Part shown: piece by piece, positions 34,443 through 44,711 of the stretch | Layout: every line of letters starts with the position of its first letter | Numbering within the stretch: the stretch's first letter is position 1 | Assembly (NCBI RefSeq): GCF_028771845.1 | Contig: NZ_CP118270.1 | Location: forward strand, 2,914,001-2,978,000 | Direction of reading: 5' to 3' | Length of the DNA: 64,000 nucleotides | DNA from: Paenibacillus marchantiae | Lineage (GTDB): Bacteria; Bacillota; Bacilli; Paenibacillales; Paenibacillaceae | Translations under genes and position numbers: made by a program | Notes under the pieces: model-generated | What the model was told of the DNA's origin: nothing | Databases searched by the model: none | The model's input: only the letters and a program-made list of their open reading frames with translations

Positions 34443-35443
34443 TTGGTAAGTACATACGGGAAAAGCTAAGCTGGTTAGTGTTGCTTATAAGCATGCAGCT
34501 CATCTTTTTATTTGTAGCCTATATCGACACGTCCATTCCATTCCGATCCGTATCCTATATCGTCGTGCTGAATGTGGTGGTATGCATCGTTTTTATCTGG
34601 GCGAGATATCCAAGAGAGACTCGTTTCTACAAAAGATTAACTGCCTGGGATCATACCTATGATCCAGGGGATTTGGATATCGCTGAAAGCCCTTATGAAC
34701 GGATTGTGCACGATGCCGTGACTTCCCAGACCGAACGTTATCGGAAGGAGTCCTCATCTCATTTTATTTTGCTGGAGCAAGAAAAGGATGAGATGCTGTC
34801 CTGGATTCATGAGGTGAAGACGCCCTTAACCGCGCTACAATTAATGATTGAGCGAATGCCGGATGACAAGCTGCAGGGTCAGATGACGTATGAATGGCTG
34901 CGAATTCACCAACTGCTCGATCAGCAGCTTCACCAGAAGCGTATTCCATTTATGCATAATGATTTGTTTGTGGAAGAGACAGAGCTTGAACCGATTTTGA
35001 ACGGCGAGATTAGAGCTTTGAAGTCATGGTGTATATCCAAACGGATTGGCTTCGACGTGTCATTAGATGTGACAAAGGTGCTGACCGACAGCAAATGGTT
35101 AGGTTTTATCATACGGCAGCTGCTTAGCAATGCGGTGAAATATAGTCATTCCTCTGACATTGTCATTGAAAGCAAGGAACAGGATGGGCACATCATACTG
35201 ACTGTTCAAGATTATGGACGAGGGATCGAGGCGCAGGATTTACCACGTATCTTTGATAAAGGCTTCACTTCAACTCAGGGTAGACTGGAAGGAACGGCAA
35301 CGGGAATGGGCTTGTATTTGACCCGACAGGTGGCACAAGCACTTCGTATAGACGTTAAAGTACAGTCTGCTCCCGGAGAGGGCACTAGTGTCAAGCTAAC
35401 CTTCCCGAGAAAAAATGACATGATCCACCTAGCAGGCGTGTGA
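34439..35443 (+). CDS. bceS: Sensor histidine kinase, BceS-like
   Basis: A 334-aa kinase of the intramembrane-sensing class. Two transmembrane helices (about 10-29, 38-55) are joined by a very short loop, with no large extracellular domain. Phospho-acceptor His124 lies in SWIHEVKTPL; N-box LLSNAVKYS and G-boxes DYGRGIE, GMGLYL follow. Such kinases detect antimicrobial peptides through the partner ABC transporter. It overlaps the regulator by 4 nt. Confidence 0.93.
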   Translation: MIGKYIREKLSWLVLLISMQLIFLFVAYIDTSIPFRSVSYIVVLNVVVCIVFIWARYPRETRFYKRLTAWDHTYDPGDLDIAESPYERIVHDAVTSQTERYRKESSSHFILLEQEKDEMLSWIHEVKTPLTALQLMIERMPDDKLQGQMTYEWLRIHQLLDQQLHQKRIPFMHNDLFVEETELEPILNGEIRALKSWCISKRIGFDVSLDVTKVLTDSKWLGFIIRQLLSNAVKYSHSSDIVIESKEQDGHIILTVQDYGRGIEAQDLPRIFDKGFTSTQGRLEGTATGMGLYLTRQVAQALRIDVKVQSAPGEGTSVKLTFPRKNDMIHLAGV

Positions 35444-35456
35444 CAACATTGTCACA
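35439..35456 (+). promoter_or_regulatory. Inverted repeat, candidate BceR operator
   Basis: TGTGACAACATTGTCACA (35439-35456) is an 8-bp inverted repeat with a 2-nt centre, equal to TGACA-N4-TGTCA. This resembles the Bce-type response-regulator box TNACA-N4-TGTAA. It overlaps the end of the kinase gene, about 90 nt upstream of the ABC genes, where a regulator-controlled promoter is expected. The T-rich tract after it could alternatively make it a weak terminator. Confidence 0.55.
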
Positions 35457-35543
35457 TGCTTTTTGGTTTTGTTCGGTGAATCGCACGATTAATTGGAGCA
35501 TCCCGCCTATGATAAAGATATACCAAAGAGGAGTGAGTGGGAT

Positions 35544-36299
35544 ATGTGGATACTGGAAGCCAAAAAAATTCATAAAGTCTATGGCAACAAATTAAATAAA
35601 CAGGAAGTCCTCAAGGGGATTGATCTCGGGGTAAGTAAAGGCGAATTTGTTGGGATTATGGGGCCCTCGGGTTCGGGGAAAACGACGCTGCTGAATGTTC
35701 TTTCTTCGATCGATCGGGTAAGTCAGGGCACAATTGAAATCGAAGGCCAGGAGTTTACCGGCATGAAGGAGAAAAGGCTGGCTGAGTTCCGCAAAGACTA
35801 TCTCGGTTTTATTTTTCAGGAATATAATTTGCTGGATACCCTCACGGTGAAGGAAAATGTATTGCTGCCGCTCTCGATTACGAGTATTCCGAAGCATGAG
35901 GCACACCTGAAGTTCGAACAAATCGCCCGTGAGCTGGGCATATATGAGCTGAAAGACAAATATCCATCCGAAATCTCGGGTGGACAGAAACAGCGAACTT
36001 CAGCCGCCCGTGCGTTTGTGCATGATCCGAGCATTATTTTCGCTGACGAGCCGACGGGTGCACTCGATTCCAAATCGGCTTCGGACCTGCTTGGCAAAAT
36101 GAGTGATATGAACAGGAAGCATCAGGCTACGATTATTATGGTTACACATGATCCGTTTGCCGCAAGTTATTGCAGCAGGGTGATTTTCATCCGGGACGGT
36201 CAGATCTACACCCAATTAAATAAAGGAGACGAGTCCCGACAAACTTTCTTCAACGATATTATCAAAACTCAGGGCGTGTTGGGTGGTGTGCAGCCATGA
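35544..36299 (+). CDS. bceA: ABC transporter ATPase, BceA-like
   Basis: A 251-aa ATPase with Walker [10 protein letters not shown] at 40-48, signature ISGGQKQR, and Walker [14 protein letters not shown], as in peptide-resistance BceA and LolD-like ATPases. It would energise the permease next door to remove or release cell-wall-active peptides. ATG 35544 is after GAGTGAGTGGG; the ORF upstream of it has no support. The next gene overlaps by 4 nt. Confidence 0.93.
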   Translation: MWILEAKKIHKVYGNKLNKQEVLKGIDLGVSKGEFVGIMGPSGSGKTTLLNVLSSIDRVSQGTIEIEGQEFTGMKEKRLAEFRKDYLGFIFQEYNLLDTLTVKENVLLPLSITSIPKHEAHLKFEQIARELGIYELKDKYPSEISGGQKQRTSAARAFVHDPSIIFADEPTGALDSKSASDLLGKMSDMNRKHQATIIMVTHDPFAASYCSRVIFIRDGQIYTQLNKGDESRQTFFNDIIKTQGVLGGVQP

Positions 36300-38221
36300 G
36301 CCTGAACTACATCATCTTTCGCAATCTGAGGAAAAACCTGAAAAATTATTATCTTTATGTCTTTGCCCTGATTTTTAGTGTGGCCCTGTATTTTTCCTTT
36401 GTGACCTTACAGTATGATCCCTCCATGGATGAGGTTGCTGAATCAACGAAAGGAGCGGCTGCGATCGGCGCATCCTCCGTGTTACTGATTGTTATTGTGG
36501 GCATTTTTCTGCTCTATGCCAATACGATCTTTATCAAGCGACGCAGTAAGGAGATCGGTTTGTTTCAGCTAATCGGACTGACGAAGGGGAGAATATTTGG
36601 CATCTTGAGTGCGGAAAATTGCATTCTCTACTTTGGTTCTATGGTAATCGGTATTCTAATTGGGTTTCTGGGTTCCAAGCTGATATTGATGATTTTGTTC
36701 AAAATTATTGGCGTTGATGTGATCACGAAGCTATACTTCTCACCGATGGCGCTAGTGCAAACGCTGATTGTCTTTGCTGTCATGTATCTGCTTATCATGT
36801 TGATGAATTACACGTTTATCCGAGCCCAGAGTATTCTATCACTCTTTCGGGTGTCTTCTACAACAGAGCAGCAGGTAAAGAAGTTATCTGTGGGGCAGAT
36901 TCTGATGGGCATCTTGGGTATTGATCTGATCGTGTTCGGTTACATCCTGTCTGCACGGCTGTTCAGCGTCGAGAAATTGGATATGCAGCAGTTAATGTAC
37001 ACCATGATTTTGATTTTGTTCTCGGTTATTCTGGGGACATATCTGTTCTATAAAGGTTCCGTCAGTTTTCTCTTTAATCTGATTCGCAAAAGTAAAAAAG
37101 GCTATCTCTCCATTAATGAGGTATTGTCGTTATCCTCCATCATGTTTCGCATGAGGTCGAATGCCTTGCTGCTGACCATTATTACTACCGTATCTGCACT
37201 CGCCATAGGTTTGTTGTCGCTCAGTTACATTTCCTATTATTCGGCAGAGGCACAAGCCAAGGAAAGCCTGCCGGAAGATTTTTCATTTGCTCAGGCTGAG
37301 GTAAAGGATCGTTTTGTTGCTGAGCTGGATAACAAACAAATTCCGTATGAAGAAAAGCACAGACAACCTTTATATATTGAGATTGATGCATCGAAGGTCA
37401 TGAATGACTCCCTGTCGGAAGATCGATTGTTCAGCAGTGTGTTAAGTGACAGCATGGTGGATAACATCGACCTGAAACCAGGCGAAGTTATTTTCATGGG
37501 ATATGGCAATGTGATTCAGCAATTCTTTTCTATTAAGGATGAAGGTCCCATTGTTCTTCACGGGTTGAAGAAAACGATTGACCAGCAGCTAATCGGAACC
37601 ACGAAACAGGGCGTGCTTCCCGTATACTATAACCAAGGCACGCCCGTGACGGTTGTGGATGAATCGATTTATGCAGAGCTTGCGCAGGATCTTGATCCAA
37701 AACTTCAAAAAGGGCAAGCGACCGATTATTACGGTGTGCAAATTACAGATTCGAGGCAAGACGAGAATGCATATGCTATTTTTGCAGATCTGCAATTGAA
37801 GGCCCCAAGCTTCTCCCAGATCGAGTTCAGAAATAATCAACGTACCAGTATGGGCCTGATTATGTTCATTGTTGGTTTCCTGGGACTCACCTTCTTGATT
37901 ACATCCGGGTGTATCCTCTATTTCAAACAAATGAATGAGAGCGAAGAAGAGAAATCAAACTATACGATTCTGCGCAAACTCGGGTTTACGCAAAGCAATC
38001 TGTTACGCGGAATTCAGTTCAAGCAGTTGTTTAATTTCGGCATTCCCCTTGTTGTGGGACTGAGCCATAGTTATTTTGCCGTGAAATCAGGCTGGTTTTT
38101 CTTCGGTACAGAACTTGCCACACCGACTGTAATCGTCATGATAGTGTATACGTTGTTGTATTCCATCTTCGGCCTGTTGTCCATATGGTATTACAAACGA
38201 GTGATTAAGGAATCATTGTAG
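36296..38221 (+). CDS. bceB: ABC transporter permease, BceB-like
   Basis: A 641-aa FtsX-type permease with ten predicted transmembrane helices: four in the first 230 residues, a pair before residue 330, and four after 510. A large extracellular domain (about 320-510) sits between helices 7 and 8, the BceB hallmark that senses lantibiotics or bacitracin-like peptides and passes the signal to the kinase. The substrate cannot be predicted. A terminator follows at 38264. Confidence 0.92.
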   Translation: MSLNYIIFRNLRKNLKNYYLYVFALIFSVALYFSFVTLQYDPSMDEVAESTKGAAAIGASSVLLIVIVGIFLLYANTIFIKRRSKEIGLFQLIGLTKGRIFGILSAENCILYFGSMVIGILIGFLGSKLILMILFKIIGVDVITKLYFSPMALVQTLIVFAVMYLLIMLMNYTFIRAQSILSLFRVSSTTEQQVKKLSVGQILMGILGIDLIVFGYILSARLFSVEKLDMQQLMYTMILILFSVILGTYLFYKGSVSFLFNLIRKSKKGYLSINEVLSLSSIMFRMRSNALLLTIITTVSALAIGLLSLSYISYYSAEAQAKESLPEDFSFAQAEVKDRFVAELDNKQIPYEEKHRQPLYIEIDASKVMNDSLSEDRLFSSVLSDSMVDNIDLKPGEVIFMGYGNVIQQFFSIKDEGPIVLHGLKKTIDQQLIGTTKQGVLPVYYNQGTPVTVVDESIYAELAQDLDPKLQKGQATDYYGVQITDSRQDENAYAIFADLQLKAPSFSQIEFRNNQRTSMGLIMFIVGFLGLTFLITSGCILYFKQMNESEEEKSNYTILRKLGFTQSNLLRGIQFKQLFNFGIPLVVGLSHSYFAVKSGWFFFGTELATPTVIVMIVYTLLYSIFGLLSIWYYKRVIKESL

Positions 38222-38263
38222 ACCAGAGGAGGAGGAACAGAGGAATACATTAAAAAATTCCGA

Positions 38264-38306
38264 AGAAGGGCAACTGTATGATATACAGTCTGCCCTTTCT
38301 TTTTTT
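38264..38306 (+). terminator. Rho-independent terminator
   Basis: AGAAGGGCAACTGTAT (38264-38279) pairs with ATACAGTCTGCCCTTTCT (38283-38300, short internal mismatch), followed by T's. Confidence 0.88.
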
Positions 38307-38378
38307 GTGAAAAAAAGGAGGATGGCGCAAGGGTGGAGAAATCACAACATATTGGAGTGAAGTAGAGGGAGGTTTTCC

Positions 38379-38957
38379 ATGAACCTGGCTAACAAGATTA
38401 CCCTGGCAAGAATGACATTGATTCCTTTATTTATGTTGTGCTTCATCCCGTTGCCATCATGGATACTGGAGTCGAGTGAACTTATTCGTTTTTTGGATCA
38501 GCATGGTCTGGTGATTGGCGTTATTATTTTTACACTGGCTGCGGGTACGGATAAGCTGGATGGGTATGTGGCCCGAAAATATAATCAGATCACCAATCTG
38601 GGGAAATTGCTTGATCCACTGGCAGACAAACTCTTGATTTCGGTTGCACTGATTATGATGGTTCAGGAGAATCTGATCGGTTCATGGATTGCTGTGATCA
38701 TCATTGGACGTGAAATTGTCATTACAGCACTGCGTATGATTGCGAGTGAACAGGGAATTGCCTTGGCTGCTGATCGATATGGCAAAATCAAAATGGTGCT
38801 GCAGGTGGCAGCCATCATCGCTGTATTATTGAATAATTTTCCGTTCAGTTTGCTGACGGATGTGCGGGTTGATATGATTTTATTATGGCTGGCGGCAGGA
38901 GTTACGCTGTTCTCAGGATTGAACTATATCTTAGTAAATTATAGACTACTGAAATAA
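38379..38957 (+). CDS. pgsA: CDP-diacylglycerol-glycerol-3-phosphate phosphatidyltransferase
   Basis: A 192-aa integral membrane enzyme that makes phosphatidylglycerol phosphate from CDP-diacylglycerol and glycerol-3-phosphate. The CDP-alcohol phosphatidyltransferase motif D-G-x2-A-R-x8-G-x3-D-x3-D is present (DGYVAR, G, LLDPLADK at about 60-88). The start NLANKITLARM-x-LIPLF is typical of PgsA. It may be an extra copy, since the essential pgsA usually sits elsewhere; not decidable here. AGGGAGG precedes the ATG. Confidence 0.92.
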   Translation: MNLANKITLARMTLIPLFMLCFIPLPSWILESSELIRFLDQHGLVIGVIIFTLAAGTDKLDGYVARKYNQITNLGKLLDPLADKLLISVALIMMVQENLIGSWIAVIIIGREIVITALRMIASEQGIALAADRYGKIKMVLQVAAIIAVLLNNFPFSLLTDVRVDMILLWLAAGVTLFSGLNYILVNYRLLK

Positions 38958-38998
38958 AGAACCCCTGCGAAACCTAACGGAAAGAAGGAAATAATCTC

Positions 38999-39481
38999 AT
39001 GTTATCGATTCATAAGGCGGATTACCAACATAAATCAACTTTGCGTAATCTGATGGAGTTGTACAAATACGATTTTAGTGAGTATGACCCGGAAGATGTT
39101 AACGAAAACGGGTTATATGAGTATGTGTACCTGGACCATTATTGGACAGAAGCGGGCAGATATCCTTTTTTGTTTCGGGTAGAAGGACAATTGGCGGGAT
39201 TCGCACTGATTCGTGAAATCGAGAGTGAACAGGGAACGAGTATATACGCTATGGCAGAGTTTTTTGTAATGAAAAAATACAGAAAGCTGGGAATGGGTGC
39301 GCAAGCTGCCATCCATGTGTTCAACCTTTTCCCTGGGACATGGAAAGTAGCGGAGATGGAGACGAATGAGCCTGCTCAGATTTTCTGGCGTAAGGTCATC
39401 GCACGCTATACCGATAATAAATACCAAGAGGTTAGAGAGCCTGACTGGGAAGGTCCTATTCAGATGTTTACCACGAAGTAA
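38999..39481 (+). CDS. GNAT family N-acetyltransferase
   Basis: A 160-aa GNAT: strand MAEFFVMKKYRKLGMGAQAAI (motif A RKLGMG) and motif B EMETNEPAQIFWRKVI. It resembles the protein at 161 in pattern, notably LY-x-YD-x-SE at the start and the predicted TWK/FKVE strand. GGAAAGAAGGAAAT precedes ATG. It begins a block of three consecutive GNAT genes. Confidence 0.87.
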   Translation: MLSIHKADYQHKSTLRNLMELYKYDFSEYDPEDVNENGLYEYVYLDHYWTEAGRYPFLFRVEGQLAGFALIREIESEQGTSIYAMAEFFVMKKYRKLGMGAQAAIHVFNLFPGTWKVAEMETNEPAQIFWRKVIARYTDNKYQEVREPDWEGPIQMFTTK

Positions 39482-39503
39482 TGACGAGAAGGAGGAGAAG
39501 AGG

Positions 39504-39929
39504 ATGTCCCAAATAAACATCAATCCAAGTACTTCAGAGGATTCAGAGTATGTTCGCCAGCAACTTATCGCATTTAATGCTGCGCATGTGAGCGAGGAAT
39601 TAAGGCATCGTTACGAAGAACTGAATTTCAATATCAAAAATGAGACCGGCGAGATAGTTGCAGGTGTGCTTAGTACACTTTGTTGGAACTGGCTGGAGGT
39701 TGATATTCTTTGGGTGGATGCAAATCAGCGGCAACAAGGTTATGGTTCCCAGTTGCTACGTGAGGTTGAACGTATTGCGCGCGAGAAATCCTGTGACTTC
39801 ATCCAATTGAACACATTCTCATATCAAGCACCTGAATTTTACAAGAAGCATGGCTACCAATTGATCACAACGATCGAGAATGCACCGACCGGACACAGTC
39901 ATTGTTATTTTAAGAAGGACCTAACGTAA
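39504..39929 (+). CDS. GNAT family N-acetyltransferase
   Basis: A 141-aa GNAT. Motif A is ILWVDANQRQQGYGSQLL (RQQGYG), then NTFSYQAPEFYKKHGY. It resembles small orphan acetyltransferases of unknown substrate. GGAGGAGAAGAGG before ATG 39504; the longer ORF from 39366 is overlap with the previous gene. Confidence 0.88.
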   Translation: MSQININPSTSEDSEYVRQQLIAFNAAHVSEELRHRYEELNFNIKNETGEIVAGVLSTLCWNWLEVDILWVDANQRQQGYGSQLLREVERIAREKSCDFIQLNTFSYQAPEFYKKHGYQLITTIENAPTGHSHCYFKKDLT

Positions 39930-39969
39930 GACAGCGTATGTGAAATAGGGCAAAATCAGGAGGATTATT

Positions 39970-40407
39970 ATGGTTACCATTAAAGCAATCGAACTTGAGG
40001 ATCTACCGGCGCTAAGTCAGTTATACAACGAATTGATGGGTACACCGACTAATGAACAACAGATGCAGAAGATGTTTCACTATATCCAGCAAAATGGACA
40101 CTACCATGTACTCGGTGCATTTTACAACGGCGAACTGGCCGGATCAGTTATGGGTATTGAATGTATGGATCTGGCAGGGCAGTGCAATCCCTTCATGGTT
40201 GTGGAGAATGTGATTGTATCCGATCAGGTACGCAGACAGGGAATTGGTCAGAAGCTTATGCTTCAGATTGAGCACATTGCGAGAGATCTTGGATGTGAAT
40301 ACATGATTCTGGTGTCTGGTGATCAGCGTAAAGAGGCTCATATTTTTTATGAAAAGCTGGGCTTTAAAGATGAGAAAGTTCAGGGTTATCGGAAGCATTT
40401 TAATTAA
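39970..40407 (+). CDS. GNAT family N-acetyltransferase
   Basis: A 145-aa GNAT with motif A VVENVIVSDQVRRQGIGQKLM (RRQGIG) and motif B LVSGDQRKEAHIFYEKLGF. It is close to the PhnO/aminoalkylphosphonate-type single-domain acetyltransferases in length and motif spacing. CAGGAGGATT precedes ATG. Substrate unknown. Confidence 0.9.
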   Translation: MVTIKAIELEDLPALSQLYNELMGTPTNEQQMQKMFHYIQQNGHYHVLGAFYNGELAGSVMGIECMDLAGQCNPFMVVENVIVSDQVRRQGIGQKLMLQIEHIARDLGCEYMILVSGDQRKEAHIFYEKLGFKDEKVQGYRKHFN

Positions 40408-40513
40408 TCAATATATCACGGAAAATGTCTAATAGGTAGAAGGACTACTTAAGGAGCAGGGCGAATAAGGCATAGTCTCGAAATAAATGAACTGATATGA
40501 GGGAGGCACTCTC

Positions 40514-40936
40514 GTGTTCAAAAAATGGGCTAATGTTTTGATGATTCTGAGTTTGGTATTCGCTGTATGTTCCCCAACATCCTATGCCGCTGCCAAGACG
40601 GTTAAAGTGACCGTGACGCTTGTCAGTGCAGAACTGGTGGAGAACAATTCCGTTGGTAATGAATGGGCCATAGGGGCAAGTGTGAACGGCAAGAGCCTGG
40701 AGGAGGGTTCGTCGGTCACGTTGAATCTGAAACCTACAGATACGCTGAAATTACAAGCGAATGCCGAAGAGCAGGACAAAATCCCTGATCTGGGGAGCAA
40801 AAGTATGAACGTTAAGGTTTCCTCCATTACCAAATCAATTAACAAGACCCTATCCGTAGTTGTGACGGAGAACAGAGGGCGTTATTCGGGTAACACAGCG
40901 ACGTGGGAGTTCAAGTTTAAGATCAGTAAGAAATAA
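40514..40936 (+). CDS. Secreted hypothetical protein
   Basis: A 140-aa protein with a classical signal peptide (KKWANVLMILSLVFAVCSPTSYA, cleavage after about AYA/A), then an all-beta domain (VKVTVTLVSAELVENNSVGN-x-WAIG, TWEFKFKI). It looks like a small secreted beta-sandwich. Start GTG 40514 follows GGGAGGCACTC. A terminator follows at 40955. Confidence 0.75.
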   Translation: MFKKWANVLMILSLVFAVCSPTSYAAAKTVKVTVTLVSAELVENNSVGNEWAIGASVNGKSLEEGSSVTLNLKPTDTLKLQANAEEQDKIPDLGSKSMNVKVSSITKSINKTLSVVVTENRGRYSGNTATWEFKFKISKK

Positions 40937-40954
40937 AATAGGGACTGATCATGT

Positions 40955-40980
40955 AAAAGAGAGCCTAGCTCTCTTTTTTT
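40955..40980 (+). terminator. Rho-independent terminator
   Basis: AAAAGAGAGC (40955-40964) / GCTCTCTTTT (40968-40977) with a 3-nt loop and T's to 40980. Confidence 0.9.
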
Positions 40981-41135
40981 ACTTTATACGGATATCTTTG
41001 AGCTGAAGGAATGTATAGTTTCGGGAAGGGTCCCTCTTTGGTAAAATAAAGAAAGTTGTGGGCAGGGACTTATATGTTTCAATGTACATATTTAATTGTA
41101 AGTTTTAATGAAGACAAAAGGAGGTTAACCAGATC

Positions 41136-42356
41136 ATGCGTATCGTAGATAACATTAAAGTCTGGGGGGAGCCGCTGGAGAATGCGGTAAGTCAGGCGGT
41201 GACTTGCTCGCAGTATGGAGATGTACTGGGCGTGGCTCTAATGGCAGACCATCACAAAGGATATTCACAGCCCATCGGGGGCGTAGTTGCCTACCGGAAC
41301 ATGATCAGTCCGTCAGGGGTTGGATATGATATTGCCTGCGGTAACAAGGCAGTGCGCACCAACCTGATGTGGGATGATATACGGGATCAGATTGCTGTGA
41401 TTATGGATGATATTAATGCGACCATATCCTTTGGTGTAGGACGCAACAATCCCAACCCTGTGGAGCATGAGCTGTTCGACGATGCCAGCTGGAAGCTGTT
41501 TGATTCCATTGAGCCTGGACTACAACACAAGTTGAAGACACTCGCGCGCAACCAGCTCGGGACTGTGGGCAGTGGTAATCATTTTGTTGATATTTTTGTG
41601 GAAGAGGCGACGGGTAAAGTATGGATTGCAAACCATTTTGGCAGTCGTGGCTTTGGGCATAAGGTCGCCAGTGGTTTTCTGAATCTGGCTGCCGGACGTG
41701 CGTTTAGTGGCAAAGCGCCGGGAGAATCGATGGACCAACCACCAACACTGTTTGACCTCAAGAGTGAAATGGGTGATATGTATTGGGACGGGATGACATT
41801 GGCAGGCCGTTATGCTTATGCAGGGCGCGATTATGTGATTGAGCAGGTTCTGGGCATCCTCGGAGCGAGCGCAGAATATTCGGTTCATAACCATCATAAC
41901 TTTGCCTGGAAAGAACAGCATATGGGCGAAGACGTGGTGGTGGTCCGCAAAGGAGCAACGCCGCTGGCACCGGGCCAGCTCGGTTTTGTGGGCGGAAGCA
42001 TGGGAGATATCTCGGTGATCGTGGAAGGAATCCACAGCGAAGAGAATACCGAGTCTTTCCGCAGCACCGTGCATGGTGCAGGGCGCACTATGAGCCGAAC
42101 CCAGGCGGCTGGCAAAATGAATTATAAGCTGCGTACACGCATGGGTGGGGAGATCAGCGAGGAACAGATGCAAGCGGCGATTCGTGCCTATGGTGTGGAG
42201 CTTCGGGGTGCAGGAACGGATGAAAGTCCATTTGTGTACAAGAAGCTGCAGGACGTGCTGAATGCGCATGCGCATACCTTGAAAATCAACCATATCATGC
42301 GTCCCGTAGGTGTCGCGATGGCCGGGGGCAATGAATTCGACCCGTATAAGGACTAA
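41136..42356 (+). CDS. rtcB: RtcB-family RNA ligase
   Basis: A 406-aa protein of the RtcB 3'-phosphate RNA ligase family. SGVGYDIACG (Asp65, Cys68) supplies metal ligands, then GTVGSGNHFVD, HNHHN and the HGAGR motif (about 310-314 region) that carries the guanylylated histidine. It joins 2',3'-cyclic-phosphate or 3'-phosphate and 5'-OH ends in RNA repair or tRNA splicing. AAAGGAGG precedes the ATG. The next gene follows 23 nt on, with no clear functional link. Confidence 0.93.
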   Translation: MRIVDNIKVWGEPLENAVSQAVTCSQYGDVLGVALMADHHKGYSQPIGGVVAYRNMISPSGVGYDIACGNKAVRTNLMWDDIRDQIAVIMDDINATISFGVGRNNPNPVEHELFDDASWKLFDSIEPGLQHKLKTLARNQLGTVGSGNHFVDIFVEEATGKVWIANHFGSRGFGHKVASGFLNLAAGRAFSGKAPGESMDQPPTLFDLKSEMGDMYWDGMTLAGRYAYAGRDYVIEQVLGILGASAEYSVHNHHNFAWKEQHMGEDVVVVRKGATPLAPGQLGFVGGSMGDISVIVEGIHSEENTESFRSTVHGAGRTMSRTQAAGKMNYKLRTRMGGEISEEQMQAAIRAYGVELRGAGTDESPFVYKKLQDVLNAHAHTLKINHIMRPVGVAMAGGNEFDPYKD

Positions 42357-42379
42357 TTGAAAAGTAGAAGGTGAACCTC

Positions 42380-43558
42380 ATGAGAAATTGTGCGATATAC
42401 AGCTCGCAGTTTGACCTGGATCAGCTGTTTGAAATGATTCAATCCATATACCCTCAGGATACAATTGAGCGTAAGGAAGACAAAACCCATATTCAAGTTA
42501 CACGTAAGAAGTTATTTAGTAAGAAGACAAAGGGCTTCAATATCATGACGAGCCAGACCCACCCTGAAGAATTTACTGCAATGATTCAGGGGATGCTGGG
42601 ATTTCTAAGTCAGATTGAGGGAAAGAATGCTACGCTACAGGAAAAGGTACTTATTAAATGCTCTACACTGAATATGGTTGTTGGGATCGAGACAGAAGAA
42701 GACATTTCCGAAGAATTCTTTAATGAATTATTGCATCTGGCCGATGCCCTGGATGCAGTCATCTTCTGGGGAGGTGGCTCCTTGCTGAATGCGCAAGGTC
42801 AGCTGCTGTTGGATGTCAACGGAGAATCCGAAGTAGAGGATTACAAAGTGACAGCGCACACCAGTTTTCTGGATGATGCCAGACCCCCGTCGGAATCTGC
42901 AACGCAGCGTAAAGAGCGCTCCGAGCAGCTTCTAACGGAGCAAGGAATCCCATTCAATGTTCATTTACCTGCAAGAGCGGGGGATGAGCATACAACGATC
43001 CGCAGTGTAGAACAAGTCGCAGATCGCGCGGTAGCCCTCTGTATTGCAGCTCTCAAGGGTGAATGCCTGGGGGCGGGGGAGAGCGCAGAAGATACAGCAG
43101 CGCTGGTCCAGGAAGTGATCGACAAGTATGATGCAGCTTCATTCTTTTCACCTGTGGAGAGAAGATTTGTGGAGCAGCATGGGGCAGAGCATCAGGAGGT
43201 TATCTCCTTTTCATGGGGATATGAGGCTTATCATGTGATGTTATGGGCGCTTGGCTACGTCAAGGAACTTGGAGCTCCGGTAAATCTTTGTAACGTAGGA
43301 CAAGATGTAGGGTATTTGCAGCAATGTGACGATGTTGAAGCCTTTGTAGCCGGGGCACAGCTTCGCTCTAAAAGTGAGATTTTGGATGCAGCGGATCTAA
43401 TCTACCGGTACAACTGGGTGTGTGTAGACAGTCGTGTGAAGGAGCAAACACCTCCCGGGGGTCTGAATGGCGGAGTGGCCTACGAACGTCACCGTGCGCT
43501 CAATTGGCTGATCTGTTATCTGGATCAAGATTGGGATGATGTCCGGACAGATACGTAG
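42380..43558 (+). CDS. DUF4272 protein
   Basis: A 392-aa protein that I recognise as DUF4272-like: TQRKERSEQLLTEQGIPFNVHLPA, then EQVADRAVALCIAALKGE and ISFSWGYEAYHVMLWALGYV. No catalytic motif is clear. N-terminal part (1-170) is a separate alpha/beta domain. ATG 42380 follows GAAGGTG. Convergent to a LacI gene. Confidence 0.75.
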   Translation: MRNCAIYSSQFDLDQLFEMIQSIYPQDTIERKEDKTHIQVTRKKLFSKKTKGFNIMTSQTHPEEFTAMIQGMLGFLSQIEGKNATLQEKVLIKCSTLNMVVGIETEEDISEEFFNELLHLADALDAVIFWGGGSLLNAQGQLLLDVNGESEVEDYKVTAHTSFLDDARPPSESATQRKERSEQLLTEQGIPFNVHLPARAGDEHTTIRSVEQVADRAVALCIAALKGECLGAGESAEDTAALVQEVIDKYDAASFFSPVERRFVEQHGAEHQEVISFSWGYEAYHVMLWALGYVKELGAPVNLCNVGQDVGYLQQCDDVEAFVAGAQLRSKSEILDAADLIYRYNWVCVDSRVKEQTPPGGLNGGVAYERHRALNWLICYLDQDWDDVRTDT

Positions 43559-43606
43559 AATGGACTTTTAACATCAACTATTTTTTATTTGACATTCAAA
43601 TTCAAA

Positions 43607-43646
43607 TACCCCCAAGCCAGCCGAACACTGGATATGGGGGTGTTTT
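43607..43646. terminator. Probable bidirectional terminator
   Basis: TACCCCCAAGCCAG (43607-43620) pairs imperfectly with CACTGGATATGGGGGTG (43627-43642), then TTTT; placed between convergent genes. Confidence 0.65.
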
Positions 43647-43670
43647 GCTGTCTATGGTTACCTTGCCGTT

Positions 43671-44711
43671 TTATCCGCTATGTCTTCCGTACTGTTCCCG
43701 AATCATCACATCAGCAAGAATCAGCTTTTTCTCCACACTGCTCTCCGGGTTGACAATTCGCCATAACATCTGGTCAACCGCACGCGCACCAAGCAATTCC
43801 TTGTTCACATTAACTGTGGCGAGTACAGGGATATTATCATACACATTATCGAAACCGGTGACTACGCACTGGTCGGGTACACTAATCCCAATACTTTCCA
43901 GAGCCTCGATGGTGTATAGCGCATAGAAGTCATTGGCACAGACAAAAACCTCAGGCAAATTCCCCTCATGAATGACCGAAGTGAACGTCTTGCGAAAATC
44001 ATCCACATCCGGGCTGCTTAGTTCGGGGATCTGATTCATTTCCAATCCATGCCCCATTAATACCGAAGTATAGGCGACCCATCGTTCATAGAAGCTGTGC
44101 GCATCACTGGTATTTCCAACAAACTGAAACCGTTTGAATCCCTTGCGCAGCAAATAGAGCATAATGTCACGCATGGAAGCAAAGTTGTCTGTGAAAATAC
44201 TGTCACTGTGAAAGACGGGGTCCAGATGATCCACCATGACGACGGGAATGCCCAGACGCTTAATTTCAAGCAGAATGGGTGTGGAGATAGAACCAACCGT
44301 AATAATGCCCCGAATGGCATCCGGATTCAGCAACGTGAACAGTTGATCCGCAGAAGGCTCTGTCAGAGTAAGAATATTGATGCCTTTCTGGTTCAGTCTG
44401 GAGGATATCCCGTTAAAGACAGGCCCCCAATATACGGATTCCTGATTCTGATAACGAACATTAGGAAACAAAATCAAAATGGTGCCACTCCACCGCGTGT
44501 TCTGCGGGTCCTGAAGTTCATTGCTGCTATACATATCACCAGACAACATGCTGTTATCTTTGAAATATCCAAGTTTGCCAGCGGCCTTAAGAATAACGTC
44601 CCGTGTCTGCTCACTAACACCTGATTTTCCGGACAGTGCTCGTGAGACCGCAAATTTCGACAGACCTGTAAAATGTGCAATTTCCTGAATTGTTACCTTC
44701 GTCTTCATCAT
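43671..44711 (-). CDS. LacI family transcriptional regulator
   Basis: A 346-aa LacI-type regulator. The N-terminal helix-turn-helix is TIQEIAHFTGLSKFAVSRAL (about 7-26), followed by the hinge and a periplasmic-binding-like effector domain (MVDHLDPVFHSDS, VTGFDNVYDNIP). It is divergent from the carbohydrate locus at 45234, so is the probable repressor with a sugar inducer. Start ATG ATG; the ribosome binding site on the minus strand is AAGGATGG. Confidence 0.92.
   Translation of the reverse strand: MMKTKVTIQEIAHFTGLSKFAVSRALSGKSGVSEQTRDVILKAAGKLGYFKDNSMLSGDMYSSNELQDPQNTRWSGTILILFPNVRYQNQESVYWGPVFNGISSRLNQKGINILTLTEPSADQLFTLLNPDAIRGIITVGSISTPILLEIKRLGIPVVMVDHLDPVFHSDSIFTDNFASMRDIMLYLLRKGFKRFQFVGNTSDAHSFYERWVAYTSVLMGHGLEMNQIPELSSPDVDDFRKTFTSVIHEGNLPEVFVCANDFYALYTIEALESIGISVPDQCVVTGFDNVYDNIPVLATVNVNKELLGARAVDQMLWRIVNPESSVEKKLILADVMIREQYGRHSG

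Noticed and set aside
41520..42293. Long minus-strand open frame within rtcB
   Set aside because: Shadow of a GC-richer plus-strand gene; composition and motifs support only rtcB.
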